Origin: Dolichospermum circinale AWQC310F
GTDB taxonomy: Bacteria; Cyanobacteriota; Cyanobacteriia; Cyanobacteriales; Nostocaceae
Reading direction: 5' to 3'
DNA length: 47,837 nucleotides
NCBI RefSeq assembly: GCF_000426925.1
Contig: NZ_KE384668.1
Coordinates: 62,705 to 110,541 of the forward strand
Shown here piece after piece: positions 16,748 to 26,878 of this stretch. Below the pieces are notes generated by a model that searched no databases, had not been told where the DNA came from, and worked only from the letters and a program-made list of their open reading frames with translations. Both the position numbers and the translations under genes were made by a program. Every line of letters begins with the position of its first letter. Position 1 is the first letter of the stretch.

Positions 16748-19700
16748 GGAATAATTTGATCAATTTCTTGCATAATTCGGAAAGTTTCTGTTAAGGAGAT
16801 CACAATTTTTTGATAATGGTTAACTTCTTGGGTAGATAATTCTCGTTTAGCGTTTTTTCTGTCTTTTAACCATTTATCTAATACTTGATATCCTCCGATT
16901 TTAAATTCCCAGATATGTTGAGGAATATTGGTAAAGTAATTCTGTTTATTAACATATACTCTTTGTAATTCTGAATGATAAGTAACTTCAGTAATTTGAT
17001 TATCTCCTATTTGTTGATAAGTTGTCATGAAATTATTGAGTGTATGAGATTTCATTAAATGTAAGTTAACTAATTCTTCTCCTTTGATAGCTAATGAATT
17101 AAATAGGTTTTCGTTACTGGTTAAAGGAAGACGAGGAAAATCTATTTTTAAAAACTCAGCGTATCTAGTGCGGTATATAGGACTGTGAAATATAGCATAA
17201 GCATAGTAAAAGATTTGTTCTGGTGTGGGTATTGTACCAAGTTTATCTTTGATAGCTTCTAGGAATTTTGGGGATAGGTTAGGAGTTTTTTCTAGAAAAA
17301 GATTTGTTTGTTTATTTTCTGTATTTGGGTAGATATAAAGAGGAAAAACATAAGTTGCTTCTCTACTTTTTAATGATACAGAACAATGTTCTGTGAGAAT
17401 TTCTGAACAAAATATATGATGAAATCCAGATTCAACTTGTTGACGACAGGAAAGTAAAGCAATATTATTACTTTTCAACAAATGTCCCATTAATTCTTTA
17501 CGACTATCTCCTCTTTCAATAATCTTATGATTATAATAAACCCAACGATTATCAAATGGTCTATAAGCATATAGTAGTAATTTTGATTCAATTTCATCTT
17601 GTTTAATATCTAACTTAGCTTTTTCTAAAGTCCAATATTCTGTATCTTTGATATTGTATTTTTGTTTTAGTTCTTCTAAATTAGTATTTATAGAAATATC
17701 ATCAAAACGATTTATTAGAGTTTCTCTATCGTAGTCAACACATATATTATCTCTTCTAGTTTTTACTCCCGCAGCATAAATAGGAAAGATATCAGTCATA
17801 CTCAAATCTCTTTGATATTCGTCTTCATAATCAAGATTTTTAGGTGCTAAAAAGTAATTAGGTTCAGTAGGTTTTACTTCTATCCAATCAATATTATCTA
17901 AACTTGCAGATTCTAAAAACTTATACTTATCCTCACGTCTTCCCCACAGATCATAATATAACACCTTAGCCATTTCCTTAACACCATCTCTGGATTTATA
18001 AGCAGTAGAAAAATAATCAGGTTTATCTTTTTCGCGCACAGCAATTAAAATCGCTACACCCTGTTGAATATCAAAAACATTTTGATCAACATTTCCCTCT
18101 GGAGTGGTTTCCTTTAATAAAGAATTACCATGTAAATCCATGATATATAATCTATCAAAATACCTTAACAATTCTTCCCTCATACCTCGATGAATTAAAC
18201 CATTGAGATAGGAATGGTTAGTAATAAAACCAATGATACCATAGCCTTTTGGTGTTTTTTGCAGTTGATATTGAGCAAAACGAATAAATTTAATATAATC
18301 ATCATCCAAAGGTTGGATATTCTTTTCTCCTTCCAGTCTCACTCTACCTTTATATAGTTCTAAAAGTTCCCCAATGTGGGTTAATTCGGTGATAGTTGTA
18401 CCCGCTTTTCCGGTTTTATAAATCCGATTCCAAACTGAACCAGTATATTCAATATCTGCTAAATATCTTTCATCTTGATTTAAGACCCTTTTGCGTTTAC
18501 TCGCATTTTGCGAACTCACAGAATAAGGAGGATTTCCTAATACCACAGTTACAGAAATTTCCGTTTTTACCTTTGCTGCTTGACTTGATTCTTCCGCAAT
18601 TATTTGAGTAATACCAGGAATTAAATCATCTTCCTTTATTCCTGCTTCCAAAGCATTAGTTAAATAAACTTTTAATCTTTCTTCTGGTGCAAATTTATAA
18701 CCCAAATCTCCTAATAATAAACCTAATTTTAAATGCGCTATGGTATAGGGAGTCATCAATAATTCAAACCCAAATAAACGCTTTAAAAGTTTTGCGTCTC
18801 TTAAAAAACTATTCCATTTATCAACACCATATTTAGCAACATTATCACGAATTTGTTTAATAACTGCATATAAAAAAGTTCCTGTTCCCGTTGCGGGGTC
18901 AAGAATTTTGACTTTGCGATTTCCTAAACCATATTCTAAATCAAAAACTTTATCTAAAAGATCATCCACAGAACGGACAATAAAATTAACTACAGGTTCA
19001 GGAGTATAATAAACACCACGACTTTTTCTTAATGAAGATTCATAAGCAGCTAAAAATGTTTCATAAAAGTGCAAAACCGGGTCTTCTGTGCGGGTTTCTC
19101 TCCCAAAGTTTTCTAAAATATTCGTCATATCAACTGTATTTAATAATTCTACCAAATTTTCAATTGATTGATGAATATTACTCACATTATCGCTATTAAT
19201 AACTATGTCGAAAAAACCTTTTAAAAAAGGGATTTTATCAGTAATGTAAATACCGGCTGTTGTCCGATTAAATGCAAATTGTCCAGGATTTTGTACATGA
19301 CCAATTTTTGCAGTAAATAACCCATAAGCGATAGTTTGAGCGTACATATCTGCAAATTTATCATTATCTATATCTAAAAGTAGTAGTTTTTTAAATGTCT
19401 CTTTTAGACGATTTAATTCTTCTGTGGTTGTTTCTATTTCTAAAGATGATTGAATTGCGTTTCTAATGGTTTTAGTATAAGCTGCCATTTCTTTAGCCAA
19501 ATCGTAATAATTATTAATATCTTTGGCTTTTTGATTCAGAAATGATTGTAATAATTCTCTAATTGGTTGTAAATCATTAATTACAATAATTTTACCTGAT
19601 TTTAAATCAGCTAGTTTAGCAGTTTTTTCACATTCTCCGTTTACATACCAATGAAATTCTAGATAATTAGTTAAAATCAAATTGTCACCAATATTTGATT

Positions 19701-19977
19701 CTAAATAACGTTTGAGTTGTGGTGTTTTTTCGATTTTAGTTAAATCAATATTAATATCTTTAGCTTCTATATATCCTAAAATCCGATCATTTTTTCTGAT
19801 AGTTAAATCGGGTATTCCTGCTTGATTACCTTTTTCTTTAACTATGGTGTTAATACCGATTTCTAAACTTTCTATTAAACTTTGTAAACTGGAATAGTGA
19901 CTACGTTCTCCACCGCGTTGGCTATTTTCTTGTAGATCTTGGATGTAGTTATTGATGTTGTTATTAAAGTCGGACAT
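16729..19977 (-). CDS. Nuclease-N6-adenine methyltransferase fusion (type IIG/type ISP-like restriction-modification enzyme)
   Basis: This 1082-residue protein has, in order: a PD-(D/E)XK nuclease segment with GIPD at 54-57 and EAK at 71-73; a helical connector (about 140-300); a gamma-class N6-adenine methyltransferase core with GVYYTPEPVVNF at 321-332, motif I DPATGTGTF at 360-368 and catalytic NPPY at 482-485; and about 580 C-terminal residues that should hold target recognition. There is no helicase block, which favours a type IIG-like architecture over a true type ISP enzyme. It should cut unmodified DNA and protect its own. The gene is AT-rich, has no HIP1 site, has no strong ribosome binding site and runs 19 bases into gshB. 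It looks horizontally acquired and intact. The recognition sequence is unknown. Confidence 0.85.
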   Translation of the reverse strand: MSDFNNNINNYIQDLQENSQRGGERSHYSSLQSLIESLEIGINTIVKEKGNQAGIPDLTIRKNDRILGYIEAKDINIDLTKIEKTPQLKRYLESNIGDNLILTNYLEFHWYVNGECEKTAKLADLKSGKIIVINDLQPIRELLQSFLNQKAKDINNYYDLAKEMAAYTKTIRNAIQSSLEIETTTEELNRLKETFKKLLLLDIDNDKFADMYAQTIAYGLFTAKIGHVQNPGQFAFNRTTAGIYITDKIPFLKGFFDIVINSDNVSNIHQSIENLVELLNTVDMTNILENFGRETRTEDPVLHFYETFLAAYESSLRKSRGVYYTPEPVVNFIVRSVDDLLDKVFDLEYGLGNRKVKILDPATGTGTFLYAVIKQIRDNVAKYGVDKWNSFLRDAKLLKRLFGFELLMTPYTIAHLKLGLLLGDLGYKFAPEERLKVYLTNALEAGIKEDDLIPGITQIIAEESSQAAKVKTEISVTVVLGNPPYSVSSQNASKRKRVLNQDERYLADIEYTGSVWNRIYKTGKAGTTITELTHIGELLELYKGRVRLEGEKNIQPLDDDYIKFIRFAQYQLQKTPKGYGIIGFITNHSYLNGLIHRGMREELLRYFDRLYIMDLHGNSLLKETTPEGNVDQNVFDIQQGVAILIAVREKDKPDYFSTAYKSRDGVKEMAKVLYYDLWGRREDKYKFLESASLDNIDWIEVKPTEPNYFLAPKNLDYEDEYQRDLSMTDIFPIYAAGVKTRRDNICVDYDRETLINRFDDISINTNLEELKQKYNIKDTEYWTLEKAKLDIKQDEIESKLLLYAYRPFDNRWVYYNHKIIERGDSRKELMGHLLKSNNIALLSCRQQVESGFHHIFCSEILTEHCSVSLKSREATYVFPLYIYPNTENKQTNLFLEKTPNLSPKFLEAIKDKLGTIPTPEQIFYYAYAIFHSPIYRTRYAEFLKIDFPRLPLTSNENLFNSLAIKGEELVNLHLMKSHTLNNFMTTYQQIGDNQITEVTYHSELQRVYVNKQNYFTNIPQHIWEFKIGGYQVLDKWLKDRKNAKRELSTQEVNHYQKIVISLTETFRIMQEIDQIIPHFPLK

Positions 19978-20032
19978 AATGTTTATGAAATTGTCAGAAT
20001 TTAGGAGGTTTAATCAAGCTACAATAGGTGCA

Positions 20033-20201
20033 AGATCCCCGTTTTTTCTTTAATGAAATCAATGAATGCTGAATCAATACTACAGCCTTTTCCGCTCTGA
20101 TGAGGTACAAAGTTGAATCATGAAACTTTTGTGGTGCGGGCATCTTGCCCGCTAGATATGTACCTCATAACACCAGTAAGTGCTGTAAAATTCGGGGATC
20201 T
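20033..20201. repeat. Nested inverted-repeat element
   Basis: Three inverted repeats lie one inside another: AGATCCCCG at 20033-20041 with CGGGGATCT at 20193-20201; ATGAGGTACA at 20100-20109 with TGTACCTCAT at 20159-20168; and GCGGGC-ATCTT-GCCCGC at 20136-20152. The middle and inner parts recur, diverged, at 43200-43248. There is no coding capacity. Confidence 0.8.
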
Positions 20202-20371
20202 GGTTTTCCTATTCAGGGTTAAAGATTATAAAACCACAAGTTTAGAGAGAAATTCCAAGAATAATTTGAAATGAAAATTTGGTTTATTAACATATCTTTA
20301 GTCGCAATAAAGAACGAAAATATAGACATTACACAATTCTTATTGAGAACAAAAAATTGTCTATAGCAATG

Positions 20372-20395
20372 TAAACCTTTCTTAATAAAGGTTTA
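20372..20395 (-). terminator. Hairpin downstream of ftsZ
   Basis: TAAACCTTT and AAAGGTTTA pair perfectly around a 6-base loop, about 40 bases after the ftsZ stop on the minus strand. The following bases are not a clean U-tract, so the call rests on position and stem. Confidence 0.5.
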
Positions 20396-20433
20396 TTGAG
20401 ATTTTGGTGTGTTACCAATCCTGACAACTTGAA

Positions 20434-21738
20434 CTAGTTTCTGGGTGGTGTCCGTCGTCTTTGTAGAAAGTCAGGAATATCCAAAGAGGGTTTTTCCTTT
20501 GGTGGTTCTGCAACTGGGGGGGGATTATTAACAGGTGGTTGTAGTGGTGCAGGTCTTCTGGTAGTAGTAGGAGTGGGAGTAGGTGTAACCACTCTGGGAG
20601 TAACGATAGTTTGCGCTGAAGGGGTTTGAATTTCCCCAGTAAAGCCAGTAGCAATCACAGTAATTCTCACTTCTCCCTGGAGTCTGTCATCAATTACCGC
20701 TCCAAAAATAATATTGGCATTAGGATCAACCACTTCATAGATTGTTTCCGCAGCAGCATTCACTTCATGAAGAGTTAAATCACTACCACCAGTAATATTA
20801 AACACAACTCCTCTAGCACCTTCAATAGAACATTCTAGCAAAGGTGAAGAAATTGCAGCGATCGCTGCCTCTCTAGCTCTAGATTTACCTGAACTTACAC
20901 CAATACCCATCAAAGCCGATCCTGCATCAGCCATAACAGCCCGCACATCAGCAAAGTCAACATTTACTAAACCAGGAATAGTAATAATATCAGAAATACC
21001 CTGCACACCTTGACGTAACACATCATCGGCATAGCGGAAAGCTTCTTGGACAGGAGTTTGTTCAGGAATCACCTCCAAGAGCTTATTATTAGGAATAATA
21101 ATTAAAGTATCAACTCGACTTTTCAAGCCTTCAATTCCCTGTTCCGCTTGGCTGGTGCGTCTGCGTCCTTCAAAGATAAACGGCCGAGTCACCACACCAA
21201 CAGTCAGAGCGCCCATTTCCTTAGCTACTTCCGCCACAATTGGGGCAGCGCCTGTACCAGTTCCCCCACCCATACCAGCAGTAATAAATACCAAGTCTGC
21301 ACCATCTAAAGCAGTAGCAATTTCATCACGAGATTCCTCCGCTGCCTTTTGACCAATAGCGGGATTTCCTCCTGCACCCAAACCTCTAGTTAGCTTTTGC
21401 CCAATTTGTAAACGACTAGGAGCGCCGGCTAAAGTTAAAGCTTGAGCATCAGTATTGATTGACCAAAACTCTACTCCAGACACATCAGACTCAATCATGC
21501 GGTTGACAGCATTACCACCACCACCACCGACACCAATCACCTTGATGTTAGCAACACGACCCGGAACAATTTCACCAATACTCCTACTTTCAGTAGAAAT
21601 TCTCTTATGATCTTGACCTTGGGTGAAGTTTAAAGAAGAATTATTAAAAGGATTCGTGGCGTTAACTGCTAGAGAGAATCCTGGCTGGTTTCCGGCTTGA
21701 GAGTTATAGATTAGCCCTTGGTTATTATCAAGTGTCAT
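20434..21738 (-). CDS. ftsZ: Cell division GTPase FtsZ
   Basis: This 434-residue tubulin homologue forms the division ring. Its N-terminal extension of about 60 residues is usual for filamentous cyanobacteria. The GTPase core follows: [18 protein letters not shown], tubulin signature [18 protein letters not shown], and synergy-loop region [21 protein letters not shown] Pro/Thr-rich linker (about 380-415) leads to the C-terminal peptide [12 protein letters not shown] that binds division partners. It lies downstream of ftsQ on the same strand, but the 711-base gap means it should have its own promoters. A HIP1 site is inside. Confidence 0.98.
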   Translation of the reverse strand: MTLDNNQGLIYNSQAGNQPGFSLAVNATNPFNNSSLNFTQGQDHKRISTESRSIGEIVPGRVANIKVIGVGGGGGNAVNRMIESDVSGVEFWSINTDAQALTLAGAPSRLQIGQKLTRGLGAGGNPAIGQKAAEESRDEIATALDGADLVFITAGMGGGTGTGAAPIVAEVAKEMGALTVGVVTRPFIFEGRRRTSQAEQGIEGLKSRVDTLIIIPNNKLLEVIPEQTPVQEAFRYADDVLRQGVQGISDIITIPGLVNVDFADVRAVMADAGSALMGIGVSSGKSRAREAAIAAISSPLLECSIEGARGVVFNITGGSDLTLHEVNAAAETIYEVVDPNANIIFGAVIDDRLQGEVRITVIATGFTGEIQTPSAQTIVTPRVVTPTPTPTTTRRPAPLQPPVNNPPPVAEPPKEKPSLDIPDFLQRRRTPPRN

Positions 21739-22449
21739 TGGATTTGCGAAGGATAGATAAACGACTTTTATCGGTGTGATTTACTTAACAGTCAACTATA
21801 TTTTGACGTTGCCAGAATTTATTGGCATCATATTTTATTGTTTTTACTATTTACCAGCCTACCATGATGTTGTAGGCTATATCTAGTAATTTTTCGCTGA
21901 TTCAGGCATAAAATTTAACTTTGACAGAAACAACAAAAGCCACTGTCTAAAGTGAAATACTTGCTGTAAAATGGTCATGGTATTTTTAGAGCGGCTAGTA
22001 GTTTTGATTACTGCTGTATAAATTCTTTTGGTTTTACTGGCTCTTGTATTGGTGGATTTGTGAAATAAAATAATTAGCTGTACAGTATATAATACTAAAC
22101 GCTAATGTGGCTAACTCTCCCCTATTCCTCAAAAGTATAGTTCCAAAAAACCATAGATGTTTATTTATCTCATGCCTATCTCTAGGCATAAATCTACTGG
22201 CACTACTTCACATAGAATATTTGACTGGTTACTGAGCTTTGCGATAGACTTTAGTCCTACCAATAATTTTTAATCACCTCCTCATGTCTTTTCAGAATAT
22301 TTTTCAGATATTGATTTGACAACCCTGACCATGATTTTTTAACTAATGGCTGCAAAATCGTACATCTATATGTATAATACATACGAATTTGCCAATTTGC
22401 CAAAATATAAAATTAGTCACGTCAGTTTAATTCGAGAAAATGTCAGTAT
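21739..22449 (-). promoter_or_regulatory. Long leader/promoter region upstream of ftsZ
   Basis: These 711 bases separate ftsQ from ftsZ on the minus strand, and I found no gene in them. They must include the ftsZ promoter(s). In heterocystous cyanobacteria ftsZ is known to be developmentally regulated, and a long upstream region fits that. I could not place individual sites. Confidence 0.5.
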
Positions 22450-23406
22450 TCAGAGATTTAGGATTGGTTTTGTATTCAGTTGTGCCGATTTTTTGATATC
22501 TAAGTCTGATTTTTTTTGATTCACCTGTACTAATGGCATGGCAGGATTTTTTAGATCGATATAATCCATATTACTAGGATTAAATTGAGTCTTTAAATGG
22601 CGCATTTGCTCAAGTACCCGAATTTGTTCAGGTAATTTGTTGCTAGGGCTACCCAAATGCACAATTCCTAATTCAGTCGTCAAAATTAAATTTGTGGGAT
22701 CTTGAAAATCAATTTCCGTCACCTTGAGAGAACTTTGACGAATAGCTTCATAAAGTTGAGTCCAGAATGGCCTATATTGTGCGGGAGAACCAATCACCAT
22801 CATCTGGGGTAATTCCCTTTGAGGATTCATTGACATATACTTAGCCATGGGCATCCAGATCCCACTAGCATCTAGTAAACCCAGTTCACTTTGCTTATGA
22901 GCCGTACTGTTGTTTTGTACACAAGGCTTAACATCAGCAGACTTGCCCGGAGCAGAAGGCGCAGCTGTGCAACTAGTGGCGGGTTGCTTTTTACGTATTT
23001 GGGCTATGGCCACAGGAACTCGTTCCTGGATTTCAATAATTAAACCAGGTGGAAACAAACGACGACTAACGGTGGCTTGGGCAATATTTGGTTGTTTTTT
23101 TAAAGAGTCGGCAATTAGGGAAGGTTCAATTCGCCATAAAGACTGAGGGGAGGATAATCCTAACAGTGAATAAATATCCTTTTGAGCCGGCTCGATTTTG
23201 GCACCAGATTTTATAACTATTTGCTGGGAATCCTTTAATACCCACATTGGTTGAATTGCCACCCATAACAAGGCCGAGGCCATTCCAGTTACGGCAACTG
23301 TTCGCCAAATAGTCTGAATAACTTTGATTTGTCGCTGACGGCGTAATTTCTGCCGACGTTGAGCTAAATTTGTCCGAGAAACCGATAATATTCCAGCCAT
23401 TTGCAC
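22450..23406 (-). CDS. ftsQ: Cell division protein FtsQ
   Basis: This 318-residue bitopic inner-membrane protein of the divisome has a basic cytoplasmic tail (RRQKLRRQRQIKVIQ), one membrane helix (about 31-52), then a periplasmic POTRA domain (DIYSLLGLSSPQSLWRIEPS to IIEIQERVPVA, about 75-150) and the FtsQ/DivIB domain. A low-complexity insertion with three cysteines (residues about 141-175) interrupts the region after POTRA. The C-terminal part carries IDLKNPAMPLVQ. The neighbour order ftsQ-ftsZ is usual in cyanobacteria, which lack an adjacent ftsA. Confidence 0.9.
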   Translation of the reverse strand: MQMAGILSVSRTNLAQRRQKLRRQRQIKVIQTIWRTVAVTGMASALLWVAIQPMWVLKDSQQIVIKSGAKIEPAQKDIYSLLGLSSPQSLWRIEPSLIADSLKKQPNIAQATVSRRLFPPGLIIEIQERVPVAIAQIRKKQPATSCTAAPSAPGKSADVKPCVQNNSTAHKQSELGLLDASGIWMPMAKYMSMNPQRELPQMMVIGSPAQYRPFWTQLYEAIRQSSLKVTEIDFQDPTNLILTTELGIVHLGSPSNKLPEQIRVLEQMRHLKTQFNPSNMDYIDLKNPAMPLVQVNQKKSDLDIKKSAQLNTKPILNL

Positions 23407-23646
23407 TCCTTGTCAATTACAATCGAATTTATTTTGTATATTGAGTTCACTTATACCAGCAATCACATCTATGCCATATAGTGGGCATTTTCCAGAAAAT
23501 TAGCTTTTGCCAACAGTATCAGCCGGCAGACAATTCTTTACAGCCTTTGGTTTCATAAAGCTACATTAATTTACATTAAATTACATGATAATTTTACTCT
23601 CAGTAGAGAGGGGCAGAAAACCACAGTTTCTAAAGAAAAGTAACAT

Positions 23647-23674
23647 TTCCCTCTTGCCTCTTCCCCTTTCCCTC
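23647..23674 (+). repeat. Short heptamer array between ftsQ and the 117-aa gene
   Basis: Four heptamers TTCCCTC, TTGCCTC, TTCCCCT, TTCCCTC lie in the 295-base gap upstream of ftsQ, 27 bases downstream of the stop of the next gene on the same strand. Confidence 0.65.
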
Positions 23675-23701
23675 TTCACAACAACAAATTTTAACGCTAA
23701 T

Positions 23702-24055
23702 CTATTCTGAGGATTGAAAAACATCATGACTGTGGTTGGGAGAAGTATCTTCATCACTAGCTGACTGCGACAAATTCACTAACAAAGCTTGTATTCGCAT
23801 TCGGGCGATATAAGGCCAACCTCCCTCTGACTCGATATTTCTGAGCAATGAGTACAGTCTTTGGCGATTATCGGGCAAATTTTCCTGAAACACTCCATCC
23901 CGAATTTCTCTGTGCAATTGTTCTAAATGACGTAACACAGCCAATATAGCAATTACATCCCCCTCGCAGGTTTCAGCTACATTTTTTACCGCGTTAGAAA
24001 TCGCCTGTAGTTGCCAGGATAAATCCTCACAGGCTAAATTTTGATCATGCTCCAT
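23702..24055 (-). CDS. Conserved small protein, function unknown
   Basis: This 117-residue soluble, mostly helical protein starts MEHDQNLACEDLSWQLQAIS. A predicted helical body (AVLRHLEQLHREIRDGVF; RQRLYSLLRNIESEGGWPYIARMRIQALL) ends in a Ser/Asp-rich tail. No catalytic motif, cysteine cluster or membrane segment is seen. It is on the same strand upstream of ftsQ, but a 295-base gap with a repeat separates them. The amphipathic heptad-like pattern suggests a helical bundle, perhaps protein-protein contact; this is inference only. Confidence 0.65.
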   Translation of the reverse strand: MEHDQNLACEDLSWQLQAISNAVKNVAETCEGDVIAILAVLRHLEQLHREIRDGVFQENLPDNRQRLYSLLRNIESEGGWPYIARMRIQALLVNLSQSASDEDTSPNHSHDVFQSSE

Positions 24056-24462
24056 AAAAGGTTCTACTCCATAAAACTAATAGGATACTGGAAAAGTTAT
24101 GCAACTGGCACAATATCCTCATAAACCTAAAATAGGCGTATATCTTTCTGGCTATTCTCAGGTAACAAGAATCCTTGGTGGTAAGGTAGAGAAAGCTTTT
24201 CCATAATCTGTGCTGTATTACGGCAGGATTTAATCACTAGAGTGCTTTGATTTTGAGTTAAAAAAAGTCGTATGATCTGGCTAATTTCCTTATCCAAATA
24301 CCTTTATTGTATGTACTGGCAACACATACATAATCGCAAATGGATGCGGTTCACTGCTTAGTCTATGGTTTGAATTCTAGACTCAGAAACGCAATGCGTT
24401 TAAGTACGTTTAGTAAAGCAGTTTGACAACTTAGATATTAATTTTTGAGATTGAGGTTGACC
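24056..24462. promoter_or_regulatory. Divergent region between the 117-aa gene and psbO
   Basis: These 407 bases contain no gene. The strongly expressed psbO should have its promoter in the right half. I see no clear repeat or hairpin and could not define the -10/-35 boxes with confidence. Confidence 0.45.
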
Positions 24463-25293
24463 ATGAGGTATCGCGCTTTAATTGTTGCTTTCTTCGCTCT
24501 ATGCTTGGGACTAATCACTGCTTGTAGTGATGCACCCTCTACCAGCGTGAGTGATGTACTTACCTATGAACAAATTCGCGGCACTGGGTTGGCGAACAAA
24601 TGCCCCCAACTAGCAGAAACTAGCCGTGGTTCTATTGCAGTTGATCCTAACGTAACATATTCTATCAAAGAACTTTGTTTAGAACCAACTAATTTCTTTG
24701 TTAAAGAAGAACCTGCTAACAAACGTCAAGAAGCAGAATTTGTCCCTGGTAAAGTTATGACCAGATATACTTCTAGCATTGACCAAGTACAAGGTAAGCT
24801 AACCGTCAACTCAGATAATAGCTTGACTTTTACAGAAGAAGATGGTCTTGACTTCCAAGCTATCACCGTTAAGCTTCCCGGTGGTGAATTAGTGCCTTTC
24901 TTATTTACCATCAAAAATTTAGTCGCACAAACACAACCTAATTTAAGTAGCATCAATACATCCACTGACTTTGAAGGAACTTTTAAGGTCCCTTCCTATC
25001 GTGGTGCTGCTTTCTTAGATCCTAAAGGTCGTGGTGTTGTTAGTGGCTATGATAATGCCGTGGCTTTACCAGCCCAAGCTGATGATGAAGAATTAACCCG
25101 TACTAACGTCAAGCGGGCAGAAGTTCTCAAGGGCAAAATTTCTTTGCAGGTAGCCAAAGTTGATAACACTTCCGGTGAAATCGCTGGGACTTTTGAAAGT
25201 GAACAACCTTCTGATACAGATTTGGGCGCGGGTGAACCTAAAGAAGTGAAGATTCGTGGTTTGTTCTACGGTCGGATTGAGCCTCGTGCCTAA
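24463..25293 (+). CDS. psbO: Photosystem II manganese-stabilising protein PsbO
   Basis: This 276-residue lumenal extrinsic subunit stabilises the Mn4CaO5 cluster of oxygen evolution. The N-terminal signal peptide (about 1-22) ends in LITACS, a lipobox-like site. The mature part begins around SVSDVLTYEQIRGTGLANKCP. The two Cys of the conserved disulfide are NKC and ELC. Typical segments GRGVVSGYDNAVALPA and VKIRGLFYGRIEP are present. The frame is open to a TTG at 24445, but ATG 24463 (MRYRALIVAFFALCLG) matches known signal peptides. It is monocistronic with a downstream terminator. Confidence 0.97.
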   Translation: MRYRALIVAFFALCLGLITACSDAPSTSVSDVLTYEQIRGTGLANKCPQLAETSRGSIAVDPNVTYSIKELCLEPTNFFVKEEPANKRQEAEFVPGKVMTRYTSSIDQVQGKLTVNSDNSLTFTEEDGLDFQAITVKLPGGELVPFLFTIKNLVAQTQPNLSSINTSTDFEGTFKVPSYRGAAFLDPKGRGVVSGYDNAVALPAQADDEELTRTNVKRAEVLKGKISLQVAKVDNTSGEIAGTFESEQPSDTDLGAGEPKEVKIRGLFYGRIEPRA

Positions 25294-25917
25294 ATTACTG
25301 ATTAAATATTTATACAACATCATGGAAGTGTAAAAATATATCCAGATTTTGGTAAATTAGTACCCTAATATACATCCATGATGTATACAAAATAAATTTT
25401 GGAGAATAGGCATCTTGCCTAGCCTACCGAGGAATTTATTTGTGGAATTCCCTTGACCAAGAAGCACATTACTAACAACGTGCTGCTTGGTTTTTTTTGG
25501 AAACTAGGGGATAGAGCTTTGTCATACAATATAAACAAAAGTAATCACAGTTTCAGGCTAATAATTATTAAATCTTCTCAAATTCTCCAGAAATATAAGT
25601 AAATCTCATCGTTAATTAATTTAATTGAGTACAATTCCGGTTTATTATTTAACTGTTAATTGTATATTTTCGTTCCCTAACAGTTGTTTAACCAACTACC
25701 GAACACACTCAACTTAATTGAGTAAAAAACACTAAAGCACTTTTACTAATATTAATTGTGCGAAATAAACCATTGAAGACAATTTTACACAGCCAATATT
25801 TCCTTTCATAGAGGTTCATATAACCTATCTAAACGGCTATTTGAATATAGTTCTGATGTCTAGAACAAGGAAAGGGTTAATCAACAGATTCCAAATTCAC
25901 TTAAAAACTCAAATTTT
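25294..25917. other. Intergenic region between psbO and sigF
   Basis: These 624 bases have no gene. They contain the psbO terminator and, upstream of sigF, two direct copies of TTAATTGAGTA at 25621-25631 and 25714-25724, 93 bases apart. These are candidate regulator sites for sigF, unproven. Confidence 0.5.
25456..25498 (+). terminator. Rho-independent terminator downstream of psbO
   Basis: ACCAAGAAGCAC at 25456-25467 pairs with GTGCTGCTTGGT at 25480-25491 (11 of 12 pairs) around a 12-base loop, followed by seven more T. It is a strong terminator 163 bases after psbO, leaving a long 3' untranslated region. Confidence 0.85.
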
Positions 25918-26688
25918 ATGTCTAATATAGCCACCGACGAACTAAAACATCAAATTTCACAGTTGTTACGAGAGTACCAGCAGTCCCGCTCGGAAAAAGT
26001 TCGTAATCAATTGGTGGAACTTAATTTTGGACTAGTGAGAAAAGAAGCTTATTATTGGGTTAATCAGTGCCATGAAAGCTATGAGGATCTGCTACAGGTA
26101 GGTTCTATAGGCTTAATTAAGGCAATTGAGAAATTTGAACTTTCTTTGGGAAATGCTTTTAGTTCCTATGCCATGCCCTACATTCGTGGTGAAATTCAAC
26201 ACTATTTACGAGATAAAAGTGTCACCCTAAAAATACCCAGGCACTGGCTAGAAATCCAACAAAAAGCTGTCGCGGTTTGTCGGTCTGTGAGCGAGGAATA
26301 TCATCGTCAACCGACGGATCAGGAATTAGCGGCTGCATTGAAAATTTCTCTAAGTGAATGGCAAGAAATTAAATTAGCATTGATTAACCGCACACCCTTG
26401 AGTCTAGATGTACCTATAAAAGATGGAGAAGAAGATTCTAGTTGTTTGGGTGAATTAGTTCCAGACCCCAAGTATCGCAGTTTCCAATTAGCCCAAGAAG
26501 ATCAAATTCTTTTACAACAAGCCCTGGTTAAGTTAGAAAAACTGACTCGTGAAGTTGTTGAGTATGTTTTTTTTCATGAGTTCACCCAAAAAGAGGTAGC
26601 ACAGCTTCTAAATATTAGTGTTGTAACAGTTTCCAGGCGGGTTAAGAAGGGGTTAGAATTGTTGAAAAATATCATGGATGACGGGTAA
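25918..26688 (+). CDS. sigF: RNA polymerase sigma factor, group 3 SigF-type
   Basis: This 256-residue alternative sigma factor has region 2 at about 40-110 (YEDLLQVGSIGLIKAIEKFE, FSSYAMPYIRGEIQHYLRD), region 3 (PTDQELAAALKISLSEWQEI) and region 4 with helix-turn-helix (FTQKEVAQLLNISVVTVSRRV). It belongs to the SigB/F/G-like group. In unicellular cyanobacteria SigF controls type IV pilus genes, which is notable because the next gene looks PilP-like. No anti-sigma gene is adjacent. The symbol is by family resemblance; a SigJ-type paralogue cannot be fully excluded. Confidence 0.85.
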   Translation: MSNIATDELKHQISQLLREYQQSRSEKVRNQLVELNFGLVRKEAYYWVNQCHESYEDLLQVGSIGLIKAIEKFELSLGNAFSSYAMPYIRGEIQHYLRDKSVTLKIPRHWLEIQQKAVAVCRSVSEEYHRQPTDQELAAALKISLSEWQEIKLALINRTPLSLDVPIKDGEEDSSCLGELVPDPKYRSFQLAQEDQILLQQALVKLEKLTREVVEYVFFHEFTQKEVAQLLNISVVTVSRRVKKGLELLKNIMDDG

Positions 26689-26878
26689 AGTTAATTGTTA
26701 ATTTTAGTTGATGCTGGTAACATAACAAATGTTAGTTGAGACCACGCACTTAATCAATCTGGTGAAGTTTTTATATTGTTTAGCTACATTCAGTGCTTTA
26801 TGTCTGAGTATCTTGAAGAACTAAGTTCAAGCCATTCACGCCATAAACGAACCTTCCTATAGTTTTTAAGAGAAGTTA

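Larger units (their letters stand above)
19978..20433. other. Intergenic region holding a nested inverted-repeat element
   Basis: No gene is found between the methyltransferase start and the ftsZ stop (456 bases). It contains the element at 20033-20201 and the ftsZ downstream hairpin at 20372-20395. Confidence 0.6.
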
